From assembly GCF_024758505.1 (NCBI RefSeq), contig NZ_CP077970.1:4216001-4280000 (forward strand): a stretch of DNA of 64,000 bases, given 5' to 3'. The stretch is from Bradyrhizobium arachidis (GTDB lineage Bacteria; Pseudomonadota; Alphaproteobacteria; Rhizobiales; Xanthobacteraceae). Of the stretch, positions 16,043 to 24,420 are shown in pieces. How positions within the stretch are numbered: the stretch's first letter is position 1; every line of letters starts with the position of its first letter. Made by a program: the position numbers and the translations under genes. The notes beneath the pieces were generated by a model, which made no database searches, was not told the DNA's origin, and saw only the letters and a program-made list of their open reading frames with translations.

Positions 16043-16912
16043 ATGCGTCGCCTGATCCTGCCGGTCCTGATCCTTCTCGCCCTTGTCCCGAAGGCAGGCG
16101 CCCAGCCCATCAGCGTTGCCGTTGACGACTTCAGTTTCACCGATACGTCGGCCGAGCCGGCAGACCAAACCGCGGCGCATGAGAAGCGCCTCAAGGCGTT
16201 CATGGTTGCGTTGCGGAAGGATCTTGCCGCAGACGGCCGTTACCAGCCGGTTCCGGCCATGCAGGCCGACGCAAAATTCAAAATCATCGGCGGCGTGCAG
16301 AAGACGAGCACGCTGGTGCAGTGGGCGAAGGCGGTCGTGATCGACGCCACTGCCAAAAAGATCGTGCTGGAACGGCTCTACACCTTCCGCGGCGACACCG
16401 ACGAGGCGTGGGACCATGCCGAGGCGTTCGTCTCCCGCGAGATCCGCGCGACCCTGGACAAGGCGCTCGCGCCAGCGCCGGTCGCGCTCGCGGTGTTCGA
16501 TTTTGAGCTGGAGGATACGACGGCTGCGCCATCGAGCGGCCTGGCGCCGTCAGACGCGACCTATCTGGCAGAAGCAACGGCGGGCGTGCGCGATCTCCTC
16601 GCGCAATCCGGCCGCTACCGCATGGTGGATGTCGGCGGCGTCGGCACGGAAGCTGCCAAGGCGCGCAAGCTCCGCGACTGCGGTGGGTGCGAAGCCACCA
16701 TCGCCCGCGAGCTCGGCGCCGACCAAACGCTGATCGGCGTGGTGCGGCGGGTCAGCCGCACCGAGTACACGCTTGGATTCCAGGTCCGCGACGCCAAAAC
16801 CGGCGCCGTCGTCTCGCGCGGCGACAGCGGGCTTCGCATGGGCGCCGACTATTCCTGGAAGCGCGGCGCCGTGCGGTTGGTGAGCGACGTCCTCGTCGAG
16901 GCGCAGCGCTAG
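16043..16912 (+). CDS. Exported DUF2380/DUF3280-like protein with two repeats
   Basis: 289 residues from ATG 16043; the signal peptide is MRRLILPVLILLALVPKAGAQ. Two similar halves are visible: SVAVDDFSFTDTSAEPADQT...LRKDLAADGRYQPVP at about 22-75 and ALAVFDFELEDTTAAPSSGL...VRDLLAQSGRYRMVD at about 155-205, each followed by a Cys-free or CGGC-containing segment (LRDCGGCEATIARELGADQTLIGVVRRVS). From memory, relatives occur near quinoprotein alcohol dehydrogenase and two-component genes. The molecular function is not known. Convergent with the following transport gene with no gap. Confidence 0.75.
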   Translation: MRRLILPVLILLALVPKAGAQPISVAVDDFSFTDTSAEPADQTAAHEKRLKAFMVALRKDLAADGRYQPVPAMQADAKFKIIGGVQKTSTLVQWAKAVVIDATAKKIVLERLYTFRGDTDEAWDHAEAFVSREIRATLDKALAPAPVALAVFDFELEDTTAAPSSGLAPSDATYLAEATAGVRDLLAQSGRYRMVDVGGVGTEAAKARKLRDCGGCEATIARELGADQTLIGVVRRVSRTEYTLGFQVRDAKTGAVVSRGDSGLRMGADYSWKRGAVRLVSDVLVEAQR

Positions 16913-18121
16913 CTATTTGCCGACCAGGCCGCACTTGCTGCGGTCGAGCGGACGAAAGGCCTGGTCGGGCGGGATGGTGGCGACGAGCTTGACAAAGTCC
17001 CACGGCCCTTTTGATTCCTCCGGCGTCTTGACCTGCACCAGATAGAGGTCGTGCACCATGCGCTGGTCCTCACGAATCTTGCCGTTCGGCGTGTAGGCAT
17101 CAGAGACCGGCGTCGCCTTCATCCTGGCCATGACGGTCGCACTGTCGTCGGAGTCGGCGTCCTTCACAGCCTGCAAATAATGGCGCACGGCAGAATAGAC
17201 GCCGGCCTGGATCTGCGAGGGCATGGCCTGGCGGCGCGCATGGAACGCATCGGAGAAGCGGCGGGCGGCCGGTGACACGTCCTCGAAGAAGGAGGTGACA
17301 ATCAGGTCGCCGCGGGTCGCCTTGAGCCCGACGGCGTGAATGTCGACGTTCTGGAACGACATCGGCACGATCTTCATGCCCTGGGCCGCCAGGCCAAACT
17401 CCTCCGCCTGCTTGATGGCGGTGGCGTTGTCGCCGGCGACGTTGAGCGCCAGGACCTTCGCGCCCGAGGCCTGCGCCTGCAGCAGGAAAGAGCTGTAGTC
17501 GGGCGTGCCGAGCTGCGCCTTCACGCTGCCGGCGACCCTGCCGCCGAGTTCACTGATGCGCGAGCGCGCGGTCGCCTCGATCGAATGGCCGAAGGCGTAG
17601 TCGCCGGTGATGAAGAACCACGGCTCCTTGGACGTCTGCATGATGCCCGACACCACCGCGGTCGCGGTCGAATAGGCGTCCTGGGTCCACTGCACGCTGG
17701 TCGGCGCGCAGGCATCGTCGGTGAGCTGATTGGCGCCGGCGCCCGAGATGAGGAAGATCTTGCCGTTGCCGCGGACGAGCTCCTGCACCGCGAGCGCAGC
17801 ACCCGAGCTGCCGCCGTCCGCGATGGCCTGGACGCCGTCGCTGAACCATTTGCGGGCGAGCGAGGCGGCAAGATCAGGCTTGTTCTGGTGGTCGGCCTGC
17901 AAAATCTCGATCGGCTTGCCGTTGATCTTGCCGCCGAACTCTTCCGCCGCCATCCGCGCCGCCTCGACCGAACCCGGCCCCATGGCGGTCGCGAATACGC
18001 CGTTCATGTCGGTGAGGACACCGATGCGGATGGCGTCGCCCTTGATATCGGCCTGCGCAGGCCCGGCGAGAATGAGAGCGAATAGCAACGCGGCGGCGGA
18101 TGAGGTGTGGTGGATGCCCAT
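16913..18121 (-). CDS. ABC transporter substrate-binding protein (branched-chain amino acid / aromatic type)
   Basis: 402 residues with a signal peptide (ALLFALILAGPAQAD). Two-lobed periplasmic binding protein of the Leu/Ile/Val-binding family: IRIGVLTDMNGVFATAMGPGSVEAARMAAEEFGGKINGKPIEILQADHQNKPD at the start, GANQLTDDACAPTSVQWTQDAYSTA, then FITGDYAFGHSIEATARSRI. Members of this branch often bind aromatic acids. No permease or ATPase gene is nearby, so it must share components encoded elsewhere. It lies last in a run with the FAH-family hydrolase and hydroxylase genes. Confidence 0.9.
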   Translation of the reverse strand: MGIHHTSSAAALLFALILAGPAQADIKGDAIRIGVLTDMNGVFATAMGPGSVEAARMAAEEFGGKINGKPIEILQADHQNKPDLAASLARKWFSDGVQAIADGGSSGAALAVQELVRGNGKIFLISGAGANQLTDDACAPTSVQWTQDAYSTATAVVSGIMQTSKEPWFFITGDYAFGHSIEATARSRISELGGRVAGSVKAQLGTPDYSSFLLQAQASGAKVLALNVAGDNATAIKQAEEFGLAAQGMKIVPMSFQNVDIHAVGLKATRGDLIVTSFFEDVSPAARRFSDAFHARRQAMPSQIQAGVYSAVRHYLQAVKDADSDDSATVMARMKATPVSDAYTPNGKIREDQRMVHDLYLVQVKTPEESKGPWDFVKLVATIPPDQAFRPLDRSKCGLVGK

Positions 18122-18166
18122 GTCGTTTCCTGATTTTGTGTTTTGGGATCGTTGAGGCGCGTGCGG

Positions 18167-19024
18167 TTACGCTTGCCCGGCGACCACGGTGTTGCGGAGG
18201 ACGCCGATGCCGGAGATCTCGACCTCGACGGTGTCGCCCGGCCGCATCCACAGGGGCGGCGTGCGCTTGGCGCCGACGCCGCCGGGCGTGCCCGTGACGA
18301 TGACGTCGCCGGGGACGAGCGGGCAGATCGTCGAGATGTAGGCGATCAATTCGGGAATTGCAGTGACCAAAAGATCGGTGGTGGTGTTCTGCACGACCGT
18401 GCCGTTCAGCCGCGTCTGCAGCGTCAGTTTTGACGGATCGGGAATCTCGTCCGTCGTCACCAGCCACGGGCCAAAGCTTCCGCTCTCGGCAAAGGTCTTG
18501 CCGGAGAGGAACTGGCTGGTGTGGCGCTGCCAGTCGCGGATGCTGCCTTCGTTGTAGCAGGCATAGCCCGCGACATGGTCGAGCGCGCGGCTCGCCTGGA
18601 TATGCCGGCCGGCCTTGCCGATCACCAGCGCAAGCTCGCCCTCATAGTCGAAATCGTCGCTCACTTTCGGCTTCACGATCGGCTGCAAGTGTCCGACCTG
18701 GCTGCAGGCGAAGCGGGCGAACAGCGCCGGCTTCTCCGTGACGGTGCGGCCGGTCTCCGCGACGTGGTCGCGATAGTTGAGGCCGACGCAGATGATTTTT
18801 TCGGGATCGGGGATGACGGGCGCGAAGGCGATCTTGTCGAGGGTGTGGTCGGGTCGCGCGGAGGCTGTCAGCCGCGCAGCGTCCGGAAGCCGGCCGGCTT
18901 CCAGGAACTGCCGTAGTGTCGCACATCCCTCCAAGCGCAGGCGCGCGCCGAGATCGACAACGCCATTGTCCTTGACCGCGCCGAAGGAGGGGCGGCCGTC
19001 GACGACGAAAGAGATGAGCTTCAT
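18167..19024 (-). CDS. Fumarylacetoacetate hydrolase family protein
   Basis: 285 residues. Characteristic FAH core: EKIICVGLNYRDHVAETGR, DDFDYEGELALVIGKAGRHI with the metal-binding E-x-E and following Asp, CYNEGSIRDWQRHTSQFLSGKTFAESGSFGPWLVT, and TPGGVGAKRTPPLWMRPGDTVEVEI. Members cleave C-C bonds in ring-fission products or isomerise/decarboxylate them. Between the substrate-binding protein and the hydroxylase gene, it probably acts on the product of the extradiol dioxygenase encoded at 21575. Exact substrate unknown. Confidence 0.92.
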   Translation of the reverse strand: MKLISFVVDGRPSFGAVKDNGVVDLGARLRLEGCATLRQFLEAGRLPDAARLTASARPDHTLDKIAFAPVIPDPEKIICVGLNYRDHVAETGRTVTEKPALFARFACSQVGHLQPIVKPKVSDDFDYEGELALVIGKAGRHIQASRALDHVAGYACYNEGSIRDWQRHTSQFLSGKTFAESGSFGPWLVTTDEIPDPSKLTLQTRLNGTVVQNTTTDLLVTAIPELIAYISTICPLVPGDVIVTGTPGGVGAKRTPPLWMRPGDTVEVEISGIGVLRNTVVAGQA

Positions 19025-19051
19025 GAGAATCCCTGGAAAGTTTGAGAACGG

Positions 19052-20566
19052 TCAGGCCGCGGACGGCACACGGGTTGATGGCGCGGCGGCAGCGATGAGC
19101 TGGTCGAACTCAGCATCGTTGCGCGCAGCGCCGCGGATGTAGCGGTCGGGGCGGACAAGCGCGGCCTTGAGGCCGTGCTCGCTCAGCCAGCGCCCGAGTT
19201 CTTCGGCGTCCGCGCTCGTCAGGACCGCGATGCCGGCTTGTGCGAGTGCGGACTGGACGGGCGTGGAGAGCGATGCGGCTGCTGCGACGAGGAGGACATT
19301 GTTGTACCCGGTGCGATCGTCGCTGCGCCGGCCGTCGGTGAGCATGAACTGCGGCGCGAGCTGTCCCGCCATCGGGAGATCGCCGATCCCGAGCCCGGGA
19401 CCGAGCAGGGGCTTTCTCACCTCCAGCTTGACCGGCGCGTCCTTGCGCGCTTCGCCTGCGGCAAGTCCGGCCTCGATGTCCCTGGTGTTGATGACGCCGC
19501 CGAGCCGAATCGCGAGCTCGATGAACTCGCGCACATGCGGGCAACGCTCGCTTTGGTAGGTGTCGAGGAGGCCGGCGTCGGCGCGCCCTTGCAGCACGTC
19601 GCGGAGCTTCCAGGCGAGGTTGGCAGCATCGCGGATTCCCGCGCACATGCCCTGTCCGAGGAACGGCGGGGTCTGGTGCGCGGAGTCGCCGGCGAGCAGC
19701 AGCCGTCCATTGCGCCACGCTTGCGCGATCACCGAATGGAACGTGTAGACGGCGGCACGCTCGAGGTCGGCGTCGTCAGGCGTGATCCACTTTGACAGCA
19801 GCTCCCACATTTTTGCGGGCTGCGTGACCGCATTGCTGTCCTCGTCCGGATGGACCGTGATCTCCCAGCGGCGACGGTTGCCGGTGCCGCGCACATAGGT
19901 TGCCGGCCGCTGTGGATCGCAATGCTGGATGCTGTAGTCGCCGAGGTCGGCCCGATCGCGCTTCAGCAGCGCATCGATGACCAGCCAGCGCTCGTGAAAG
20001 CCGAGATCGTCCATGCCGGAGCCGATGAAACGGCGGACCAGCGAACGGGCGCCGTCGCAGCCGATCACATAGGTCGCGCGGATCTCGGTGAGCCCTCCGC
20101 TGGACAAATCCTCGTAGCGTACGCGAACGCCGCTCTCGTCCTGATCGAGCGCAAACACTTCACAACGGTTGCGCAGCTCGACATGCGACCAGCGCCGCAG
20201 GCCGCCAATGAGGATCTCTTCCAGATCGGGCTGGTGAAAGCGGTAGCTGAGATGCCAGCCCATCGCCGTGGGCGTCTGCGGCCGCGACCAGTCCAGGATC
20301 AGCCGACCCGCGGCGTCCTTGAACAGCATCCCGGGGCTCAGAATGACCTGGGGCAGAATGTCGTCGGCGAGCCCGATGGTCTGGAACACGCGCATGCATT
20401 CGTCGTCGAAGTGCACCGCGCGCGGCAGATGATAGGCTCGCGCTTCGCGTTCCAGCACCAGCGTTCGCACGCCGCACAGGCCCAGCAGATTGGCGAGCGT
20501 GGCCCCGACGGGGCCGCGCCCGACGATCACAACGTCGTAGTCCGGGGAGGCGGATTTATCTTGCAT
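19052..20566 (-). CDS. FAD-dependent aromatic hydroxylase (MhpA-like)
   Basis: 504 residues. Rossmann FAD motif VVIVGRGPVGATLANLLGLCGVRTLVLER at about 12-40, the DG motif VIGCDGARSLVRRFIG, and the GD motif LLLAGDSAHQTPPFLGQGMCAGIRDAANLAWKL. This order is typical of class A flavoprotein monooxygenases such as 3-(3-hydroxyphenyl)propionate hydroxylase; the C-terminal thioredoxin-like domain is also present (PMAGQLAPQFMLTDGRRSDD onward). It would add a hydroxyl group to make a catechol-type substrate for the divergent dioxygenase. Substrate inferred only at class level. Confidence 0.92.
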   Translation of the reverse strand: MQDKSASPDYDVVIVGRGPVGATLANLLGLCGVRTLVLEREARAYHLPRAVHFDDECMRVFQTIGLADDILPQVILSPGMLFKDAAGRLILDWSRPQTPTAMGWHLSYRFHQPDLEEILIGGLRRWSHVELRNRCEVFALDQDESGVRVRYEDLSSGGLTEIRATYVIGCDGARSLVRRFIGSGMDDLGFHERWLVIDALLKRDRADLGDYSIQHCDPQRPATYVRGTGNRRRWEITVHPDEDSNAVTQPAKMWELLSKWITPDDADLERAAVYTFHSVIAQAWRNGRLLLAGDSAHQTPPFLGQGMCAGIRDAANLAWKLRDVLQGRADAGLLDTYQSERCPHVREFIELAIRLGGVINTRDIEAGLAAGEARKDAPVKLEVRKPLLGPGLGIGDLPMAGQLAPQFMLTDGRRSDDRTGYNNVLLVAAAASLSTPVQSALAQAGIAVLTSADAEELGRWLSEHGLKAALVRPDRYIRGAARNDAEFDQLIAAAAPSTRVPSAA

Positions 20567-20642
20567 GGGGCTATCTCTTCCCCAGGCAGGTCACGCCTTC
20601 AACGGCGCCGCGCCAAGTGTCCGCCCAGCGGACGCAAGGAGG

Positions 20643-21431
20643 TCACGCGACCGGAATCGCGGCGGCGGCCTCGCGCAGCGGCGCGACATATTGTGTGACC
20701 GCCTCGTCGAGGGTCAGCGCCGAGCGGATCCAGATGATGGAGATGCAGCCGAACACGACTTCGTCGCGGACGATCGGGACCGCGATCGAGGCGGTCTTGG
20801 GATTGTATTCGCCTTCGCTGCGGACGGCGTAGCCGCGCTTCGCGGTCTCGGCGATCATGCGCGTGAGGCGTTCGCCGTCGAGGAAGGGGCGATCATCGGC
20901 CTCGTCGATCCGGCGCAGATGATTGACAATCATCTCGCGTTCGCGCGGCGGGCAGGCGGCGAGATAGGCGCGCCCTGCTGAGGTCCGCAGCATCGGCAGG
21001 CGTTTGCCGATCATGCCGCGGTCGATCGACAGCGGGCTGCGCGAATGGGTGGTCTCCTGGACCACCATCGCCGCGTTCTCGTATGTCGAGAGATCGACCG
21101 GCCAGACCAGCGTCTTGCTGAGTTCGGCAAGATAGGGTGCGGCCGCCTGGCAGATCACGACGCCGGGGTCGTAGCCGTCACCGAGGCCGAGAGCGTGCCG
21201 CGTGACGCGAAAGCGGTCGTCGCTGGCGCTGCGCGCGACATAGCCGAGTTCCTCGAGCGTCTCGAGCAGGCGATAGACGGTGGGGCGGGGGAGGTCGAGC
21301 TGGCGCGCGACGTCGCCGGCACGGATGCCGCCGGAGCGGTTGACCTCGCGCAGCACGTCGAGGCCCCGCTTGAAGGCGCGGACGCCCTCGGATTGCCTGG
21401 GCCGCCCGGACTGCGTCCGCTCCTTGGACAC
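20643..21431 (-). CDS. IclR family transcriptional regulator
   Basis: 262 residues from GTG 21431, which is preceded by AAGGGAGGAA at good spacing; an ATG at 21476 would add 15 residues without a better site. Winged helix at about 15-85 (AFKRGLDVLREVNRSGGIRAGDVARQLDLPRPTVYRLLETLEELGYVAR) and an IclR effector domain (YLAELSKTLVWPVDLSTYENAAMVVQETTHSRSPLSID...). It lies between the catabolic genes on the minus strand and the divergent extradiol dioxygenase, so it most likely controls both. Confidence 0.92.
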   Translation of the reverse strand: MSKERTQSGRPRQSEGVRAFKRGLDVLREVNRSGGIRAGDVARQLDLPRPTVYRLLETLEELGYVARSASDDRFRVTRHALGLGDGYDPGVVICQAAAPYLAELSKTLVWPVDLSTYENAAMVVQETTHSRSPLSIDRGMIGKRLPMLRTSAGRAYLAACPPREREMIVNHLRRIDEADDRPFLDGERLTRMIAETAKRGYAVRSEGEYNPKTASIAVPIVRDEVVFGCISIIWIRSALTLDEAVTQYVAPLREAAAAIPVA

Positions 21432-21534
21432 TCCAAATTCCTCCCTTGTGCCACCTCGCACCGCGGTTATCGTCACTCGCGAACGCGAAGCGACTGCAAT
21501 GGTCCAGTGTAGGGCCGCGCGGCGCCGGTATCAA

Positions 21535-21552
21535 ATCCGCGTAACGGCGGAT
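21535..21552. promoter_or_regulatory. Candidate operator, divergent aromatic promoter region
   Basis: Perfect dyad ATCCGC-N6-GCGGAT, 22 bases upstream of the dioxygenase ATG and within the 143-base gap shared with the IclR gene. Position and symmetry fit a regulator site; binding by the IclR protein is inferred. Confidence 0.4.
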
Positions 21553-21574
21553 GCGATGCCTTGGGAGGATGTGC

Positions 21575-22558
21575 ATGGAAATCACCGCGCTCGGCTATAT
21601 CGGCATCGCATCGTCGCAACTCGAGCAGTGGAGCCGGATGGCGACCGGGTTGCTTGGCATGCAACAGGTCGATCGTGGCGGCCAGATGCGTGCATTCCGC
21701 ATGGACGATCGCAGGCAGCGCCTGATCGTGGATGGCGGCAGTGACGCCGGCCTTGCGGTGATGGGCTGGGAGGTGCAGAGCACCGCCGAGCTCAATCGTC
21801 TCGCTGCTCGGCTGGAGGGTCACCGTGTGAAAGTGACGCGGGGATCGCGCGCGCTGGCCGACGAGCGTCACGTGACCGAGCTGATCGCGTTCGCGGACCC
21901 CGCAGGCAATCGCCTCGAAGCATTTTGCAAGCCGGCGCTCGCGACCGAACCGTTCAAGCCGGGACGGCCGATCTCCGGCTTTCGCACCGGCGCGCTCGGC
22001 ATGGGGCACGTCGTGCTGAACGTCGAGAACGTCGAGGTGCTGCTGCCGTTCTACCGCGATGTGCTCGGCTTCCACGTCTCCGATTTCGGGCTAAAACCTT
22101 ACGGGCTCTACTTCTTCCACGTCAACGGACGCCACCACAGTTTTGCGATGGTCGGCTCGGGGCGGAAAGCGATGCACCATTTCATGGTCGAGCTCGGAAG
22201 TCTTGACGATGTCGGCCAGGGCTATGACCTCGCGCAGATGGACGATGATCGCATCGCCTATACGCTGGGGCGCCACACCAACGACCACATGACCTCGTTC
22301 TACGTGAACACGCCGTCCGGCTTCTTCATCGAGTATGGCTGGGGCGGACGCGTGATCGATCCCGCGACCTGGCAGCCGCATGAGACCTTCGACGGCCCGT
22401 CGCTATGGGGCCATGAGCGGCTCCATATGCCCGAAGAGCAGCGCAAGCGTATGCGCGACATGCGTCTCGATGCGGCGGCACGCGGCGTCCGCGTGCCAGA
22501 CCCGCGCGTGCCACCCATGAACTGCGCGTGGCTGGATTCGGTGATCGCGCAGGAGTGA
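21575..22558 (+). CDS. Extradiol ring-cleavage dioxygenase (BphC-type, type I)
   Basis: 327 residues from ATG 21575, six bases after GGGAGG. Two vicinal-oxygen-chelate modules: N-terminal EITALGYIGIASSQLEQWSRMATGLLGM and catalytic C-terminal module. Expected Fe(II) ligands are H145 (MGHVVLNVEN), H202 (AMHHFMVEL) and E253 (SGFFIEYGWGG); H238 (NDHMTSFYV) and H188 match the conserved second-sphere histidines. It opens catechol-type rings next to the hydroxyls. With the hydroxylase and FAH-family hydrolase on the other strand this forms a short meta-cleavage route. Confidence 0.92.
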   Translation: MEITALGYIGIASSQLEQWSRMATGLLGMQQVDRGGQMRAFRMDDRRQRLIVDGGSDAGLAVMGWEVQSTAELNRLAARLEGHRVKVTRGSRALADERHVTELIAFADPAGNRLEAFCKPALATEPFKPGRPISGFRTGALGMGHVVLNVENVEVLLPFYRDVLGFHVSDFGLKPYGLYFFHVNGRHHSFAMVGSGRKAMHHFMVELGSLDDVGQGYDLAQMDDDRIAYTLGRHTNDHMTSFYVNTPSGFFIEYGWGGRVIDPATWQPHETFDGPSLWGHERLHMPEEQRKRMRDMRLDAAARGVRVPDPRVPPMNCAWLDSVIAQE

Positions 22559-22571
22559 AGGCGCTAGCGCC

Positions 22572-23603
22572 TCAGAACGTCAGCTGCACCTTCATCGATT
22601 TCGAGCGGTCGCTGGCGAGTTCGAAGGCGGCGACCGCGTTCTCGAACGGCATCGCGGCCGTGATCAGCGGTTTGACGTCGATCAGGCCTTCGCCCATCAG
22701 GCGCAGCGCCAGCTCGAACTCGGGATCGAAGCGGAAGGTGCCGCGCAGTTGCAGCTCCTTGGCGACGATGCTGTTGATCGGCAACGTCATCTCGCCGCCG
22801 AGGCCAAGCTGCACGATGGTCGCGCCCGGCCGCAACAGGTCGAGCGCGGTGCGCAGCGCGGCCTGGCTGCCGGACGCCTCGAACAACGTGTCGAACACGC
22901 CCTTGCCGGCGCGCCAGGGATCGAGCGCAGGGGCGTTCGACGCGACATTGACCGCATGGCTGGCGCCGAGTGTCTTGGCGACCGAGAGTGGGGCATCGGC
23001 GACATCGGTCACCACGATCTCGGCGGCACCACCAAAGCGCGACACCAGGATCATCAGCGCCCCGATCGGGCCACAGCCGGTGATCAGCACGCGCTTGCCG
23101 AGGAGGGGGCCGGCCTGCTTGCCGGCGTGAAGGCAGACGGCGAGCGGCTCGGCCACCGCGGCCTCGGCCAGTGACAGTCTCTCCGCGATCGGGATCGCCT
23201 GCGCGGCATCGACCGTGACATATTCGCGAAACCCGCCCTGCACATGAGGATTGCGCATCGCACTGCCCATGAAGCGCATGTCCAGGCACTGGTTGCGCAT
23301 GCCCTCCTGGCAGTGCAGGCACTGCCCGCACGGCTTGCTCGGGTTGACCGCGACGCGCGTGCCCGGTTTCAGATGCGCGACGCCGTCGCCGACAGCGGCG
23401 ACGACGCCCGCGATCTCGTGGCCCAGCGCCATCGGCTGCTGGATCCGCACCGTGCCGAAGCCGCCATGGTGATAATAGTGCAGATCCGAGCCGCAGATGC
23501 CGCCATTGGCGATCTTGACGCGGACTTCGCCGGAAGCGGGTAGCGGATCGGGAAAATTGTCGATCCGGAGATCTTTTGGCGCGTGAATGACGACGGCGCG
23601 CAT
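22572..23603 (-). CDS. idnD: Zinc-dependent alcohol dehydrogenase, L-idonate 5-dehydrogenase-like
   Basis: 343 residues. Medium-chain dehydrogenase: catalytic zinc region GGICGSDLHYYHHGGFG and ALGHEIAGVV, structural zinc cysteines in SKPCGQCLHCQEGMRNQC, and NAD-binding VLITGCGPIGALMILVSRFGG. The HYYxxGGFGTVR(I/L)xxPMxLGHE pattern is typical of L-idonate 5-dehydrogenase. It oxidises L-idonate to 5-keto-D-gluconate. The following gene encodes a gluconate 5-dehydrogenase-like enzyme that would carry out the next step, which supports the call. A short palindrome (AGGCGCTAGCGCCT) lies between its stop codon and that of the convergent dioxygenase gene. Confidence 0.85.
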   Translation of the reverse strand: MRAVVIHAPKDLRIDNFPDPLPASGEVRVKIANGGICGSDLHYYHHGGFGTVRIQQPMALGHEIAGVVAAVGDGVAHLKPGTRVAVNPSKPCGQCLHCQEGMRNQCLDMRFMGSAMRNPHVQGGFREYVTVDAAQAIPIAERLSLAEAAVAEPLAVCLHAGKQAGPLLGKRVLITGCGPIGALMILVSRFGGAAEIVVTDVADAPLSVAKTLGASHAVNVASNAPALDPWRAGKGVFDTLFEASGSQAALRTALDLLRPGATIVQLGLGGEMTLPINSIVAKELQLRGTFRFDPEFELALRLMGEGLIDVKPLITAAMPFENAVAAFELASDRSKSMKVQLTF

Positions 23604-23643
23604 GGGCTCAACTCCTTGATAAGTTGTGCGGGGCAGGGCGCGA

Positions 23644-24411
23644 TTACATCGCGGCCATCATGCCGCCGTCGACATAGATGATCTGGCCGTTGACATAGGT
23701 CGCGGCATCGGAGGCGAGGAAGATCGCCGCGCCCACCAGTTCATCCGGCTTGCCCCAGCGCTTGGAGGGGATGCGGCCCATCAGCCAGTTGTTGAACTCA
23801 GGATTGGACATCAGCGCTTCGTTCATGTCGGTCAGCATGTAACCGGGGCCGATCGCGTTGGCCTGAAGTCCATACTGCGCCCATTCGACGGCCATCGAGC
23901 GGGTCAGATTCTTGATGCCGCCCTTCGCCGCGGTGTAGGGAGCAATCGTCGGGCGGGCCAACTCGCTGCCGAGCGAGCCGATATTGATGATCTTGCCGTG
24001 CTTGCGCGGGATCATACGCTTGGCCGCCTCGCGACCGATCACGAAAGCGCTGGTCAGATCCGTCTCGATCACCTTGCGCCATTCGTCGGTGGTGAACTCG
24101 ACCAGCGGCTTGCGGTGCTGGATGCCGGCATTGTTGACGAGGATGTCGACCGCGATGCCCTCGCGGTCGAAGCGCTCGAAGGCGGCGACGATCGCGGGTT
24201 CGTCGGTAACGTTGAAGGCGGCGCCTTCGGCCTGATGCCCGGCGGCGCGAAACTCGGCGACTGCCGTCTCCACGCGCTTCGGATCGACGCCGTTGATGAT
24301 CAGTCTTGCGCCGGCTTTCGCCATGCCTTCGGCAATGGCGCGGCCGAGGCCGCGAGAGGAGCCGGTCACGAGCGCGGTGCGGCCGGAGAGATCGAAGAGG
24401 GCAGTGCTCAT
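23644..24411 (-). CDS. idnO: SDR, gluconate 5-dehydrogenase-like
   Basis: 255 residues with classical SDR motifs: TGSSRGLGRAIA, NNAGIQHRKPLVEF, catalytic Ser in NIGSLGSE, Y-T-A-A-K and the C-terminal YVNGQIIYVDGG. NNAGIQHR and WxKVIETDL are characteristic of the gluconate 5-dehydrogenase group. It would reduce 5-keto-gluconate to D-gluconate. It sits between the idonate dehydrogenase and the enolase-family gene, with 10 to 40 base gaps, in one operon. Confidence 0.87.
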   Translation of the reverse strand: MSTALFDLSGRTALVTGSSRGLGRAIAEGMAKAGARLIINGVDPKRVETAVAEFRAAGHQAEGAAFNVTDEPAIVAAFERFDREGIAVDILVNNAGIQHRKPLVEFTTDEWRKVIETDLTSAFVIGREAAKRMIPRKHGKIINIGSLGSELARPTIAPYTAAKGGIKNLTRSMAVEWAQYGLQANAIGPGYMLTDMNEALMSNPEFNNWLMGRIPSKRWGKPDELVGAAIFLASDAATYVNGQIIYVDGGMMAAM

Positions 24412-24420
24412 GGCGGGTCC

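Noticed and set aside
22559..22572. AGGCGCTAGCGCCT palindrome as a strong terminator
   Set aside because: With a minimal loop only about five base pairs remain and no T-run follows on either strand; it may still slow convergent transcription.
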